From Fen-1467 sp035519475 (lineage in GTDB: Bacteria > Verrucomicrobiota > Verrucomicrobiia > Opitutales > Opitutaceae): DNA of 36,968 nt. The stretch's first letter is position 1, and each line of letters starts with the position of its first letter. This document shows, in pieces, positions 15,480 to 23,317 of the stretch. The notes beneath the pieces were generated by a model that did not search any database, was not told the DNA's origin, and saw only the letters and a list, made by a program, of their open reading frames with translations. The stretch spans positions 1 through 36,968 of the forward strand of contig DATIWI010000102.1 in NCBI GenBank assembly GCA_035519475.1. The letters are read 5' to 3'. The position numbers and the translations under genes are program-made.

Positions 15480-17239
15480 GCTGGCGCGCGTCACCCCGGT
15501 TGACGGCCGGCATGGCCCCGCGTTCGAGCACCCCGGTGCGGTTCGCGCGCGTGCAGCGCGATGACAAGGGCAAGCCGAAGTCCGATGGAGACAAATACGC
15601 CGAGGCCGGCAAGAAGATCGGTGAGGCGTTTCTGGAGACGGATGTCGGCAAAGATCTGAAGACGAAGGCGACGGACCTGGGGAAGGATTTCGTCTCCACC
15701 CTGCCGGGACAAATCATTGCGGGGACCGCGGCGGCGGGCGCGGTGACCGCCATCGTGGCCAAGAACAAGGAGCTACCCATCGGCATTCCGGAAATCCCGC
15801 TGGACGCGCTCGCGCCGGGGCTGAAGATGCGGATCACTTACGAGGGGCCGGTGCGCAGCCCGACCAAGGCCGCGATCTCGTTCACTTACACATTGGGCGG
15901 CGCGGAGGGCGACCATAAGAAATCGCCCGCGACGGCCAGCGAGAAGTTCCGCGCGCAGACGGCGCGGATGCAGGCGGAACAGGACCAGTTCCGCGAGGGC
16001 CTGAAAACGCCGGCGGAGCGTAAGGCGGAGGAGGAATTCTGGAAGAACTACGCGCGGACGAAGACCGTCGATCCGCTGAATCCGCTGCAGATCCCGGGTA
16101 TGAAGCCCAGAGAGGGGTCCTCGCTGCTCATGCGCAAGGCGGAGGACGGTGCCGGAGCCGCCCTGCCGGCGCCCCCCATCGTGGAGGATGCCCTCGCGAC
16201 CGAGGGTCGGCCGCTGGACCAAGGAATCCGTGCAATGATGGAGCCGCAGTTCGGCCACGATTTCAGCCAGGTGCGCGTGCACACCGATGCCAGGGCGGCG
16301 GAGTCGGCCCGCGCCGTCAACGCACGGGCCTACACGGTGCAGCGCGACGTGGTGTTCGCCGCGGGCGAGTACGCGCCGCAGACGCCCGGCGGGCAGTGGC
16401 TGCTGGCGCATGAGCTCGCGCACGTCGCCCAGCAATCGGGCGAAACCGCCGATCCGGGCAGCCTGGCGGTTGAACCGGCGCGCAGCCCGGTCGAACGGGA
16501 GGCCGATCTGGCCGCGGATGCGGTGGCGGGCGGCGCCGGCGCGCGCGTGCGGGCGACCGGCGGTGCCGCGACGCTGCGGCGCTCGGTTTTCGGGGACATC
16601 GCGGGCACGCTGCTGGGCGCGGCGGCAGGCGCGGGCCTGGGTTTCCTGCTGGGCGGACCCTGGGGCGCGCTGGCCGGCGGCGTCCTCGGCGGCCTGGCCG
16701 GGCTGGCGCTGGGCGACGCTTTGTCCGCCAACAAGCGGCCGATGACCGGCGACGAGCGGACCGAGGCCAAGCTCGTTTTCGGTGACAGCCTGAACATGAA
16801 CAAGGTGACCCTGGCCGAGGCGCCCATCATGGCGATCGGCAACATGGCGCGCACGCCCTTCGACACGATCTACTTCCCGCCCGGCACCTTCAAGGAATCG
16901 TTCACCGACTTCATGCCGTGGCTGATCCACGAGCTGACGCACGTCTGGCAATACCAGCACGGCGTCTCGGTCCTCGAAAAGCTGTGGGTGGCGCTGCACG
17001 GCCAGAAAGCCTACAACTACGGCGGCGAGGCGGCGCTGCGCTCCGCGTCGGCGTCGGGGAAACGCTTCACGGATTTCAACACTGAGCAGCAGGGCGATAT
17101 CCTGCGCGACTACTATCGGAAGCTGAAGGAGGGGAAGGATACGTCGGCGTACGATCCATTCGTCGACCAAGTCCAGGGTAGTCCGCGGCACCTGGGGGAT
17201 TTTCCGACCGATCGCGAGCGGCGGGCCGCCGTCGCCTGA
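15476..17239 (+). CDS. DUF4157 metallopeptidase-like eCIS protein with second HExxH domain
   Basis: Predicted 587-residue protein, starting at the ATGA overlap. In order: a basic N-terminus; a module at about 56-125 with a hydrophobic stretch (IIAGTAAAGAVTAIVA) and ELPIGIPEIPL; a charged helical linker; a DUF4157 domain from FGHDFSQVRVHTD (259 on) with HELAH at 312-316 and a likely third ligand in EREAD (340-344); a glycine zipper at about 373-416 (LLGGPWGALAGGVLGGLAGL); and a second zinc-peptidase-like domain with HELTH at 485-489 and NTEQQGDIL (Glu537). The last domain resembles proteins annotated as Vgr-related. DUF4157 is the hallmark eCIS-associated domain. The protein could process or carry cargo, or be cargo. 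The N-terminal module is shared with the next protein. Both active sites look intact. Confidence 0.85.
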   Translation: MSWRASPRLTAGMAPRSSTPVRFARVQRDDKGKPKSDGDKYAEAGKKIGEAFLETDVGKDLKTKATDLGKDFVSTLPGQIIAGTAAAGAVTAIVAKNKELPIGIPEIPLDALAPGLKMRITYEGPVRSPTKAAISFTYTLGGAEGDHKKSPATASEKFRAQTARMQAEQDQFREGLKTPAERKAEEEFWKNYARTKTVDPLNPLQIPGMKPREGSSLLMRKAEDGAGAALPAPPIVEDALATEGRPLDQGIRAMMEPQFGHDFSQVRVHTDARAAESARAVNARAYTVQRDVVFAAGEYAPQTPGGQWLLAHELAHVAQQSGETADPGSLAVEPARSPVEREADLAADAVAGGAGARVRATGGAATLRRSVFGDIAGTLLGAAAGAGLGFLLGGPWGALAGGVLGGLAGLALGDALSANKRPMTGDERTEAKLVFGDSLNMNKVTLAEAPIMAIGNMARTPFDTIYFPPGTFKESFTDFMPWLIHELTHVWQYQHGVSVLEKLWVALHGQKAYNYGGEAALRSASASGKRFTDFNTEQQGDILRDYYRKLKEGKDTSAYDPFVDQVQGSPRHLGDFPTDRERRAAVA

Positions 17240-19950
17240 TGACCATGAGCACCGCGAAAATCCAGGCGCAGTTGCAGCCGAAGGCACCCAAGCCGGTGCC
17301 GCAGGCGGTTCGCGAAGCGAAACCACTGCGAGGCGCGGGTGTCCCGGGCGGGAAGATCGGCGCAGCTTCCGGCGCGGGCGGAGGCCAGGGCTTGGGCGAA
17401 GGCGGCGGCTCCCTCGCCGGCCACCGCTTCGATCGGATTCGCGTCGGATCGGACCGGGAACCCGCGCGCGGCCGGGGCGACGGCGAGGGCGATGCGCCGC
17501 TTGGCACCCAGGCCGACAATCCCCAACCCACCGCGACCGTTGATCCGACCGGCGTGCGGTTCTCGACCGGGCGGCAGATCGTGCACACGCCCGCGTGCGG
17601 CGGGCAGACAATTCAGGCGATCGCGGACCCGCGGGGCGCGACCGTCACCTGGACGCTGCGCGCCGGCACGGCCGCGCTCGACGCCGGCACCTCGATTGAC
17701 GCCGCGGGCAACATCACGCTCGGCGGCGCGCAGGTGGGCGGCACCATCGCGGCCCGGGCCACTTCCGGCAGCGGCGCGTGGGCGGAGGCCGAGCTGCAGC
17801 TGCATTCCCACCCGACTGGCATCGCGTCGACGTCCGTCGCGGCCCCGCCGCCCGACGCCGCCCACAACTATGGCGCGAAGTTTGACCACGTGTTCACTAG
17901 CAACGACGGCAACGTCGCGTCGCTGGAGAATGTGGCCGTGGGCGAGCGGTTTCCGAATGTTCCCACGCCCGATGCTGCCAGCCACACGATCACGGGGATC
18001 CCCTTCGGCAACGGCACCTTCCAGCTCGCCACCGCCACGCTGACCCCGGACGCGAGCAACAACTGGTTCCTGACGAGCGTGGGCGGCCTCGGCGGCACGC
18101 TCGACCAGGTCACCATCGGCCACGACGGCATCGACATCGGCCAGCACATCGCGAGCGCGTCGAATCCGACGCCGGCGAACCCGCTGCCCGCCTCCTTCAG
18201 CGTGCAGCAGGACCTCCACTGGTACTGCCCGGCCGCGCCGGCCACCTCGCGCTGGAATAACTTCACCAGCATCCAGCACGAGCGCAAGCTGCGCCTGACC
18301 GGCACCGACCCCGAGGTCGTGGTGAGCGTCAACAACCAGCCGCAGGTGGACGCGTATGTCGGTCCGACCGGCGTGCGCAACGCCCGCGCCACGCCGGCCA
18401 CGGTGGTGCGCAGCAGCGGCCGCACGCCCAACACGGTGCAGATCGCCGCCGACGCCCTGCCCTCTGGCCGCGCGCTGCACTTCTCCATCCAGAGCGCCAG
18501 CCGCCTCGGCTGCACGATCAACGCGAGCACGGGCGTGCTGACGATCGGCCAGACGGCGGGATCCATCGTCATCCGCGTCGCGAACCGCCGCGGCGGGCAG
18601 AATTTCGACGACGTCACGGTCACGATCACCAATCCGCCCGCGGCGACCGGGACCAACCCGGGGGCCACCACGAGCCCCGCGCCGCAGGGCGCCCTGCCCG
18701 GTAGCGCGACGCCGGAGGCCGCGGCGCCGCAGCCTACCGCGCCGGAAGCCAGCCCGAACAGCGGCGGCTTCGCGGCCCGCGGAGCCGGACGCTTCGGGCA
18801 TGATTTCAGCCGGACCCGCGTCCACGCCGGCGATCGCCGCGGCCGGACGTTCGGGTGGGGCCAGGGCGGCGCCACCGAGGATGCGCCGAAGGTGGTGGTG
18901 TTGCCCCCGGGCACGCCGGGATTACTCGCGCCCAAGCCGGTACTCATCGGCGCCACGCCGGTGAAGCTGCCGGAGCAGTCGCAGGGCGAACTCGTGTTGC
19001 AGAGCTTCCTGAACCGGATGTGGGCGGCGCAATCGGACAGCCAGCGGCCGTTCCGCATCACCGCCGGGGTGCGCGAGGGGCTCGATTTGATCTTTCCCAA
19101 TGGCGTGCCGCTCGGTTCGCTCACGATCTATCCGACGGCGGGCGAACTGTTCACCCTGCTCCGCGCCAAGGTGCCGGCGAATATCAATCCGAACGCCCTG
19201 CCCGTGATCGACCGGCTCCCGGAAAAGGAGAAGCCGTTGCCGGAGGGGCCGGGCAAGCCCACGGGCGATCCCGCTGATCCCAAGTTTCCCACGGAGAGCC
19301 CGATCCCAAAGGATCCGGAAGCTGCCAAGGGCGAAAAAGAGGCAATGCAGGCGGCCCTGCAGGCGGCGTTCGAGGAGTTCCGGAAGACGAAGCTCGGCCA
19401 GGAATTGGAGACCGCGGCCAAGGCGTACGTGTTCAGCAAGGAGGGGATTCCGCTGGTGGCGTTCGTCGTGGCGGGCGCCCTCACCTTCGTGGCGGCAAAC
19501 GATCCCAAGCTGCCGTCGGTGCCGGAAATCCCGCTGGGCGAAGGCATCAAGCTGAAGATCGAATACAGCGGGAAGGCGTCCGACCTGCCGCCGCTGATGC
19601 GCCAGCTGGTCACCGGGCATTCCGGCAAGCCGGCCGGACCGGGCACGGAAGAGACCAAGATCGGCGTCAGTGTCACGATCACCTTCGAGGCCGCGGCGGA
19701 ACTGGCGGCTGCGGTCGGTCGTTTCTTCGCCAAGGCGGCGACGTGGATCGCCAAGGGCGTGGTCACGATCGGGACCATCATCGGCAAGGCGGCGGCCAGC
19801 ATTGCGCGCGAGCTGCTGGCCATGGCCGGGGGTGCGCTCGCCGGCGCGCTGATCGGCGGCGCGGTCGGCGGCCTGGCGGGCGCCGGCATCGGGGCGCTCA
19901 TCGGGGCCGGCGCGGGGCTGATCGGCTCGCTGATCAGCCGGCTGTTCTAG
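17239..19950 (+). CDS. Large glycine-zipper eCIS protein, candidate cargo or tape-measure-like factor
   Basis: Predicted 903-residue protein with no complete family match. The N-terminal 60 residues are Gly/Pro/Ala-rich and end in GHRFDRIRVGSD (61-72). Residues about 95-480 are beta-rich with Ig-like or cadherin-like repeats (VTWTLRAGTAALDAGTSIDA; LHFSIQSASRLGCTINASTG). A Pro-rich linker leads to FGHDFSRTRVHAGD (519 on), the opening motif of DUF4157, but no HExxH follows. Residues about 718-780 copy the module of the preceding protein (KLPSVPEIPLGEGIKLKIEY). The C-terminus is a long glycine zipper (ALIGGAVGGLAGAGIGALIG) able to insert in membranes. The gene overlaps the previous stop by one base. 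It could be a toxin, a pore or a length-setting factor; nothing decides between these. Confidence 0.75.
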   Translation: MTMSTAKIQAQLQPKAPKPVPQAVREAKPLRGAGVPGGKIGAASGAGGGQGLGEGGGSLAGHRFDRIRVGSDREPARGRGDGEGDAPLGTQADNPQPTATVDPTGVRFSTGRQIVHTPACGGQTIQAIADPRGATVTWTLRAGTAALDAGTSIDAAGNITLGGAQVGGTIAARATSGSGAWAEAELQLHSHPTGIASTSVAAPPPDAAHNYGAKFDHVFTSNDGNVASLENVAVGERFPNVPTPDAASHTITGIPFGNGTFQLATATLTPDASNNWFLTSVGGLGGTLDQVTIGHDGIDIGQHIASASNPTPANPLPASFSVQQDLHWYCPAAPATSRWNNFTSIQHERKLRLTGTDPEVVVSVNNQPQVDAYVGPTGVRNARATPATVVRSSGRTPNTVQIAADALPSGRALHFSIQSASRLGCTINASTGVLTIGQTAGSIVIRVANRRGGQNFDDVTVTITNPPAATGTNPGATTSPAPQGALPGSATPEAAAPQPTAPEASPNSGGFAARGAGRFGHDFSRTRVHAGDRRGRTFGWGQGGATEDAPKVVVLPPGTPGLLAPKPVLIGATPVKLPEQSQGELVLQSFLNRMWAAQSDSQRPFRITAGVREGLDLIFPNGVPLGSLTIYPTAGELFTLLRAKVPANINPNALPVIDRLPEKEKPLPEGPGKPTGDPADPKFPTESPIPKDPEAAKGEKEAMQAALQAAFEEFRKTKLGQELETAAKAYVFSKEGIPLVAFVVAGALTFVAANDPKLPSVPEIPLGEGIKLKIEYSGKASDLPPLMRQLVTGHSGKPAGPGTEETKIGVSVTITFEAAAELAAAVGRFFAKAATWIAKGVVTIGTIIGKAAASIARELLAMAGGALAGALIGGAVGGLAGAGIGALIGAGAGLIGSLISRLF

Positions 19951-19987
19951 CGGGCCATGACACCATGAAACCGAGGATCACCAGCGC

Positions 19988-20641
19988 ATGAGCGGCTTCC
20001 CCAATTCCCCGCGGCTCGTCAAGGGCGGCATCGTGCTGGTCGACCCGGATTCCGGGGCGGTGAAGCGCATCATTGTCCTGCAATACAATCCGGACTCGGT
20101 CACCCGCACGCTGCAGCCGCAGGGCGTGACCGGCGAGGTGGCCGATCGGTCCGAGGTGCTGCGGCTCAAGGGCCCGCCCATCGAGACCATCAAGCTCGAC
20201 GCCGAGATCGACGCCACCGACCAGCTCGAGGCGGCGGACCCGCAGGCGACGGCGGTTGGCGTCCACCCGCAGCTGGCCGCGCTCGAGCTCATCGTCTATC
20301 CCACCAGCGCGCAGCTCCAGGCCAACAACGCCCTCGCACAGTCGGGCACCCTCGAGATCGCGCCGATGATCGCGCCGCTCACGCTGTTCATCTGGAGCAA
20401 GAGCCGGATCGTGCCGGTGCGGCTCACGGACCTCAGCATCACCGAGGAGGCGTTCGATCCGGCCCTCAATCCGATCCGCGCGAAAATCAGCCTCGGGCTG
20501 CGCGTGCTGACCATCGACGACTTCAACTTCACCGACAAGGGCGGCAGCCTCTTCATGGCGTATCAGCAGCAGAAGGAGCAGCTCGCGGCGCTCAACGCCG
20601 CCGGCACGTTGAGCGTGTTCGGAATTGGAGGCATCCCATGA
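19988..20641 (+). CDS. CIS-tube-type baseplate adaptor (N-terminal half of Afp7-like)
   Basis: Predicted 217-residue protein. The beginning, VLQYNPDSVTRTLQPQGVTG, followed by a beta-rich core and IKLDAEIDATDQLEAADPQA, is typical of the CIS-tube domain that in Afp7/Pvc7 precedes the LysM domain. It likely connects the first tube ring to the hub. Here the CIS-tube and LysM parts are separate genes overlapping by ATGA at 20638. A 37-base gap separates it from the large protein upstream; a weak GAGG lies about 13 bases before ATG. Confidence 0.88.
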   Translation: MSGFPNSPRLVKGGIVLVDPDSGAVKRIIVLQYNPDSVTRTLQPQGVTGEVADRSEVLRLKGPPIETIKLDAEIDATDQLEAADPQATAVGVHPQLAALELIVYPTSAQLQANNALAQSGTLEIAPMIAPLTLFIWSKSRIVPVRLTDLSITEEAFDPALNPIRAKISLGLRVLTIDDFNFTDKGGSLFMAYQQQKEQLAALNAAGTLSVFGIGGIP

Positions 20642-21000
20642 GCGATCCCCTGCAGGCCCTGTTGCAGGGCCCGGCCAAGCCGAGCCTGTTTCCGGCCAAC
20701 AGCCGCTACAGCGGCCTCGACACCGGCACGCTGACCACGCCCGACGGCCGGACGCTGGTGTACGTGCGGCGGCGCTTCGTGCCGCCCCCCGAGGCCTTCG
20801 CGCTGCTGCAGGAACACACGGTCGTCCAGGGCGACCGGATCGACAATCTCGCCGCCAAGTACCTGGGCGATCCGGAGCGCTTCTGGCAGCTCTGCGACGC
20901 CAATGCCGCCATGCGGCCGGAGGAGCTGACCGAGATCGTCGGCCGGATCCTCCGCATCACCCTGCCCGCGGGCATCCCGGGAACACCGCCCCATGCCTAA
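20638..21000 (+). CDS. LysM-domain baseplate protein (T4 gp53-like)
   Basis: Predicted 120-residue protein. After a Pro-rich start and a beta segment (LVYVRRRFVPPPE) there is a LysM-like domain at about 58-110: HTVVQGDRIDNLAAKYLGDP, then FWQLCDANAAMRPEEL and RILRITLP. In contractile systems LysM proteins hold the hub or clamp the baseplate wedges. Its end overlaps the start of the hub gene by 8 bases. Confidence 0.87.
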   Translation: MSDPLQALLQGPAKPSLFPANSRYSGLDTGTLTTPDGRTLVYVRRRFVPPPEAFALLQEHTVVQGDRIDNLAAKYLGDPERFWQLCDANAAMRPEELTEIVGRILRITLPAGIPGTPPHA

Positions 21001-22123
21001 CAGCCCCATCCACCTCACCTTGATGATCGGCCCGGCCGTGCCCGTGCCGGTGTCCGCGGACGTGCTCGACGCCCTCACCGGCGTGCAGGTCACCACGACT
21101 TCGGGCGAGGCGAGCGGATTCCAGCTGCAGTTCACGATCAACAATCATTCGCCCCTGCAGACCGTGTTTCTGCTTTCCGGGAGCAGCCCGATCCCGCTGG
21201 TGCGCGTCATCATCGCGGTCACGGTCAACGGCGATTCGGTGGTGCTGATGGACGGCGTCATGACGCACCACGAGCTCACGCCCGGGGCGGATCCCGGGCA
21301 TTCGACGCTCACCGTCACGGGCAAGGATCTCACGGCGGTGATGGACTACATCGATTTCAGCGGCCTCCCCTACCCGGCCATGCCGGCGGAGGCCCGCGTG
21401 CTGCTCATCCTCGCGAAGTACGCCGTGCTCGGCATCCTGCCGATGGTCATCCCGAGCGTGCTGATCGACATCCCGCTGCCGACCGAGCGGATCCCGCGGC
21501 AGCAGGGCAAGGATCTGGCCTACGTCAAGTCGCTCGCGGACGAGGTCGGCTACGTCTTCTACCTCGAACCCGGTCCGCAGCCGGGCCTGAGCATCGCGTA
21601 CTGGGGCCCCGAGATCAAGGTCGGCGCGCCGCAGCCCGCGCTCAACATCAACATGGACGCCTACACCAATGTGGAGTCGCTGAGCTTCCGCTTCAACGCC
21701 GACTCCAAGCTGCTGCCGATCGTCTTCATCCAGAACCCGCAGACCAAGGTGCCCATCCCGATTCCGATTCCGGACATCACGCCGCTGAATCCGCCGCTCG
21801 GGGCGATCCCGCCGATGCCCAAGGGCATCGAGCCCATCACCGAGACGGCGAAGTATTCGCCGATCCGCGGCGCCGCGATCGGCCTGGCCAAGGCCGCGAA
21901 ATCCGCCGACGGCGTCACCGGCACCGGCACGCTCGACGTGCTGCGCTACGGCCGGGTGCTCCGGGCGCGCCAGTTGGTCGGGGTGCGCGGGACCGGCCCG
22001 GCGTTCGACGGGCTCTACTACGTCAAGAGCGTCACCCACAAGATCAAGCGCGGCGAATACAAGCAGGACTTCACCCTCGGCCGCAACGGCCTGCTGTCCA
22101 CCGTCCCCTCGGTCCCCGCATGA
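20993..22123 (+). CDS. gpD/gp27-like baseplate hub (VgrG N-terminal part)
   Basis: Predicted 376-residue hub protein on which the tube is built. It shows the phage late-control gpD fold: a first beta domain with PVPVSADVLDALTGVQV and DGVMTHHELTPGADPGHSTL, then VTGKDLTAVMDY. The middle (LPTERIPRQQGKDLAYVKSL, then ADEVGYVFYLEPG) is a strong signature of this family. The C-terminal part, FDGLYYVKSVTHKIKRGEYK, also fits. In Afp8/VgrG this region is fused to the gp5-like spike; here the spike is a separate gene that overlaps the stop by ATGA. Confidence 0.92.
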   Translation: MPNSPIHLTLMIGPAVPVPVSADVLDALTGVQVTTTSGEASGFQLQFTINNHSPLQTVFLLSGSSPIPLVRVIIAVTVNGDSVVLMDGVMTHHELTPGADPGHSTLTVTGKDLTAVMDYIDFSGLPYPAMPAEARVLLILAKYAVLGILPMVIPSVLIDIPLPTERIPRQQGKDLAYVKSLADEVGYVFYLEPGPQPGLSIAYWGPEIKVGAPQPALNINMDAYTNVESLSFRFNADSKLLPIVFIQNPQTKVPIPIPIPDITPLNPPLGAIPPMPKGIEPITETAKYSPIRGAAIGLAKAAKSADGVTGTGTLDVLRYGRVLRARQLVGVRGTGPAFDGLYYVKSVTHKIKRGEYKQDFTLGRNGLLSTVPSVPA

Positions 22124-22632
22124 GCGAACAGCATTTCTTCGGCAAATACCGCGGCACCGTCGTCAACAACGTCGACGTGATGCAGATCGGCCGCCTCCAG
22201 GTCATGTGCCCCGACGTGTCCAACATCATGCTGTCGAGCTGGGCCATGCCGTGCTTCCCGGTCACCGGGATCCAGATGGGCACGTGGTGGCTGCCGCAGG
22301 TCGGCGCGGGCGTGTGGGTCGAGTTCGAGCAGGGCGACCCCGACTACCCGATCTGGTCGGGGTGCTGGTACGGCTCGGCCGCGGAGGTGCCCGCGCTGGC
22401 GCTGGCGGCGCCGCCCGCCGTGCCGAATTTCGTCATCCAAACCCAGGCCCAGAACACGATCATGGTCAGCGATCTCCCGGGGCCGACGGGCGGCATCCTC
22501 CTCAAAACCACCGCGGGCGCCATGATCTCGATCAGCGAAATCGGCATCACCATCTCCAACGGCCAGGGGGCCACGATCATGCTGACGGGGCCGACCGTCG
22601 ACATCAACGCGGGGGCACTGACCGTGATCTGA
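22120..22632 (+). CDS. gp5-like spike protein (phage baseplate assembly protein V type)
   Basis: Predicted 170-residue trimeric spike. Residues 5-90 form an OB-fold: FFGKYRGTVVNNVDVMQIGR, then LQVMCPDV, and the typical WWLPQVGAGVWVEFEQGD with PIWSGCWYG. The C-terminal part (ISISEIGITISNGQGATIML) is a short beta-helix/prism that makes the needle shaft. The lysozyme domain of T4 gp5 is absent, as in other injection systems. It is followed after two bases by the tip gene. Confidence 0.92.
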   Translation: MSEQHFFGKYRGTVVNNVDVMQIGRLQVMCPDVSNIMLSSWAMPCFPVTGIQMGTWWLPQVGAGVWVEFEQGDPDYPIWSGCWYGSAAEVPALALAAPPAVPNFVIQTQAQNTIMVSDLPGPTGGILLKTTAGAMISISEIGITISNGQGATIMLTGPTVDINAGALTVI

Positions 22633-22634
22633 CC

Positions 22635-22955
22635 ATGCCCGGCTTCATCCTCCATCTCGGGGCGACGGTGATGTGCGCGCACGGCGGGCAGGCCCAGCCG
22701 ACGGTGCCGAGCCCGCGCGTGCTGGTCAGCGGCCAGCCGGTGGTCACGCAGCCGCCGCCCTACGTCGTGGCGGGCTGTCCGTTTGTTCCGCCCGGCGGCA
22801 ACGGGCCCTGCGTCACGGCGCAGTGGGTCGTCGGCGCCACCCGCGTGCTCGCCGGCGGCCAGCCGGTGCTGACGCAGACCAGCGTGGCGGTGTGCGCGCC
22901 CACGGGCACGCCCCTGAACATCATCCTCACCCAGACGCGGGTCACGGCCACATGA
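22635..22955 (+). CDS. PAAR-like spike tip protein
   Basis: Predicted 106-residue cap that sharpens the spike. It has the small beta-rich layout with conserved metal-ligand candidates Cys14, His16, Cys48, Cys59 and Cys87, and repeated short strands (RVLVSGQPVVTQ and RVLAGGQPVLTQ) that are internal near-copies, as expected for a PAAR-like cone. Start chosen at the ATG two bases after the spike stop; the end overlaps gp25 by ATGA. Too short to be found by length filters but strongly supported by place and motif. Confidence 0.88.
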   Translation: MPGFILHLGATVMCAHGGQAQPTVPSPRVLVSGQPVVTQPPPYVVAGCPFVPPGGNGPCVTAQWVVGATRVLAGGQPVLTQTSVAVCAPTGTPLNIILTQTRVTAT

Positions 22956-23317
22956 GCCAGATCGACTATCCCTTCAGCTTCGACAACCGCGGCCGCACCG
23001 CCGGCACGACGGAGGACGATCACATCCGCGACATGATCGAGCAGGTGCTGTTCACCGCGCCCGGCGAGCGCGTCAACCGTCCGACCTTCGGCAGCGGCCT
23101 GCTCCAGCTGGTGTTCGCGCCGACCAGCCCGGAGCTGGCCGCCGCAACCCAGTTCCTCGTGCAGGGCGCGCTCCAGCAGTGGCTCGGCGATCTCATCGTG
23201 GTGAACGCCGTGCAGGTCACCAGCGTCGACTCGACGCTGCAGGTGACGGTGTCGTACGTCGTCCGGCGCACCCAGACCCCGCAGACCGCGGTCTTCACCC
23301 AGGGAGGCGGCCCATGA
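22952..23317 (+). CDS. gp25-like baseplate wedge protein
   Basis: Predicted 121-residue protein of the gp25/GpW family, which links wedge to sheath and starts sheath growth. Signature: DHIRDMIEQVLFTAPGERV, then NRPTFGSGLLQLVFAP, including the conserved E-R-(V)-N-R-P-x-F-G-(S/C)-G-L core. It lies in the usual place after the tip gene and before the large baseplate protein, with ATGA overlaps on both sides. Confidence 0.94.
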   Translation: MSQIDYPFSFDNRGRTAGTTEDDHIRDMIEQVLFTAPGERVNRPTFGSGLLQLVFAPTSPELAAATQFLVQGALQQWLGDLIVVNAVQVTSVDSTLQVTVSYVVRRTQTPQTAVFTQGGGP

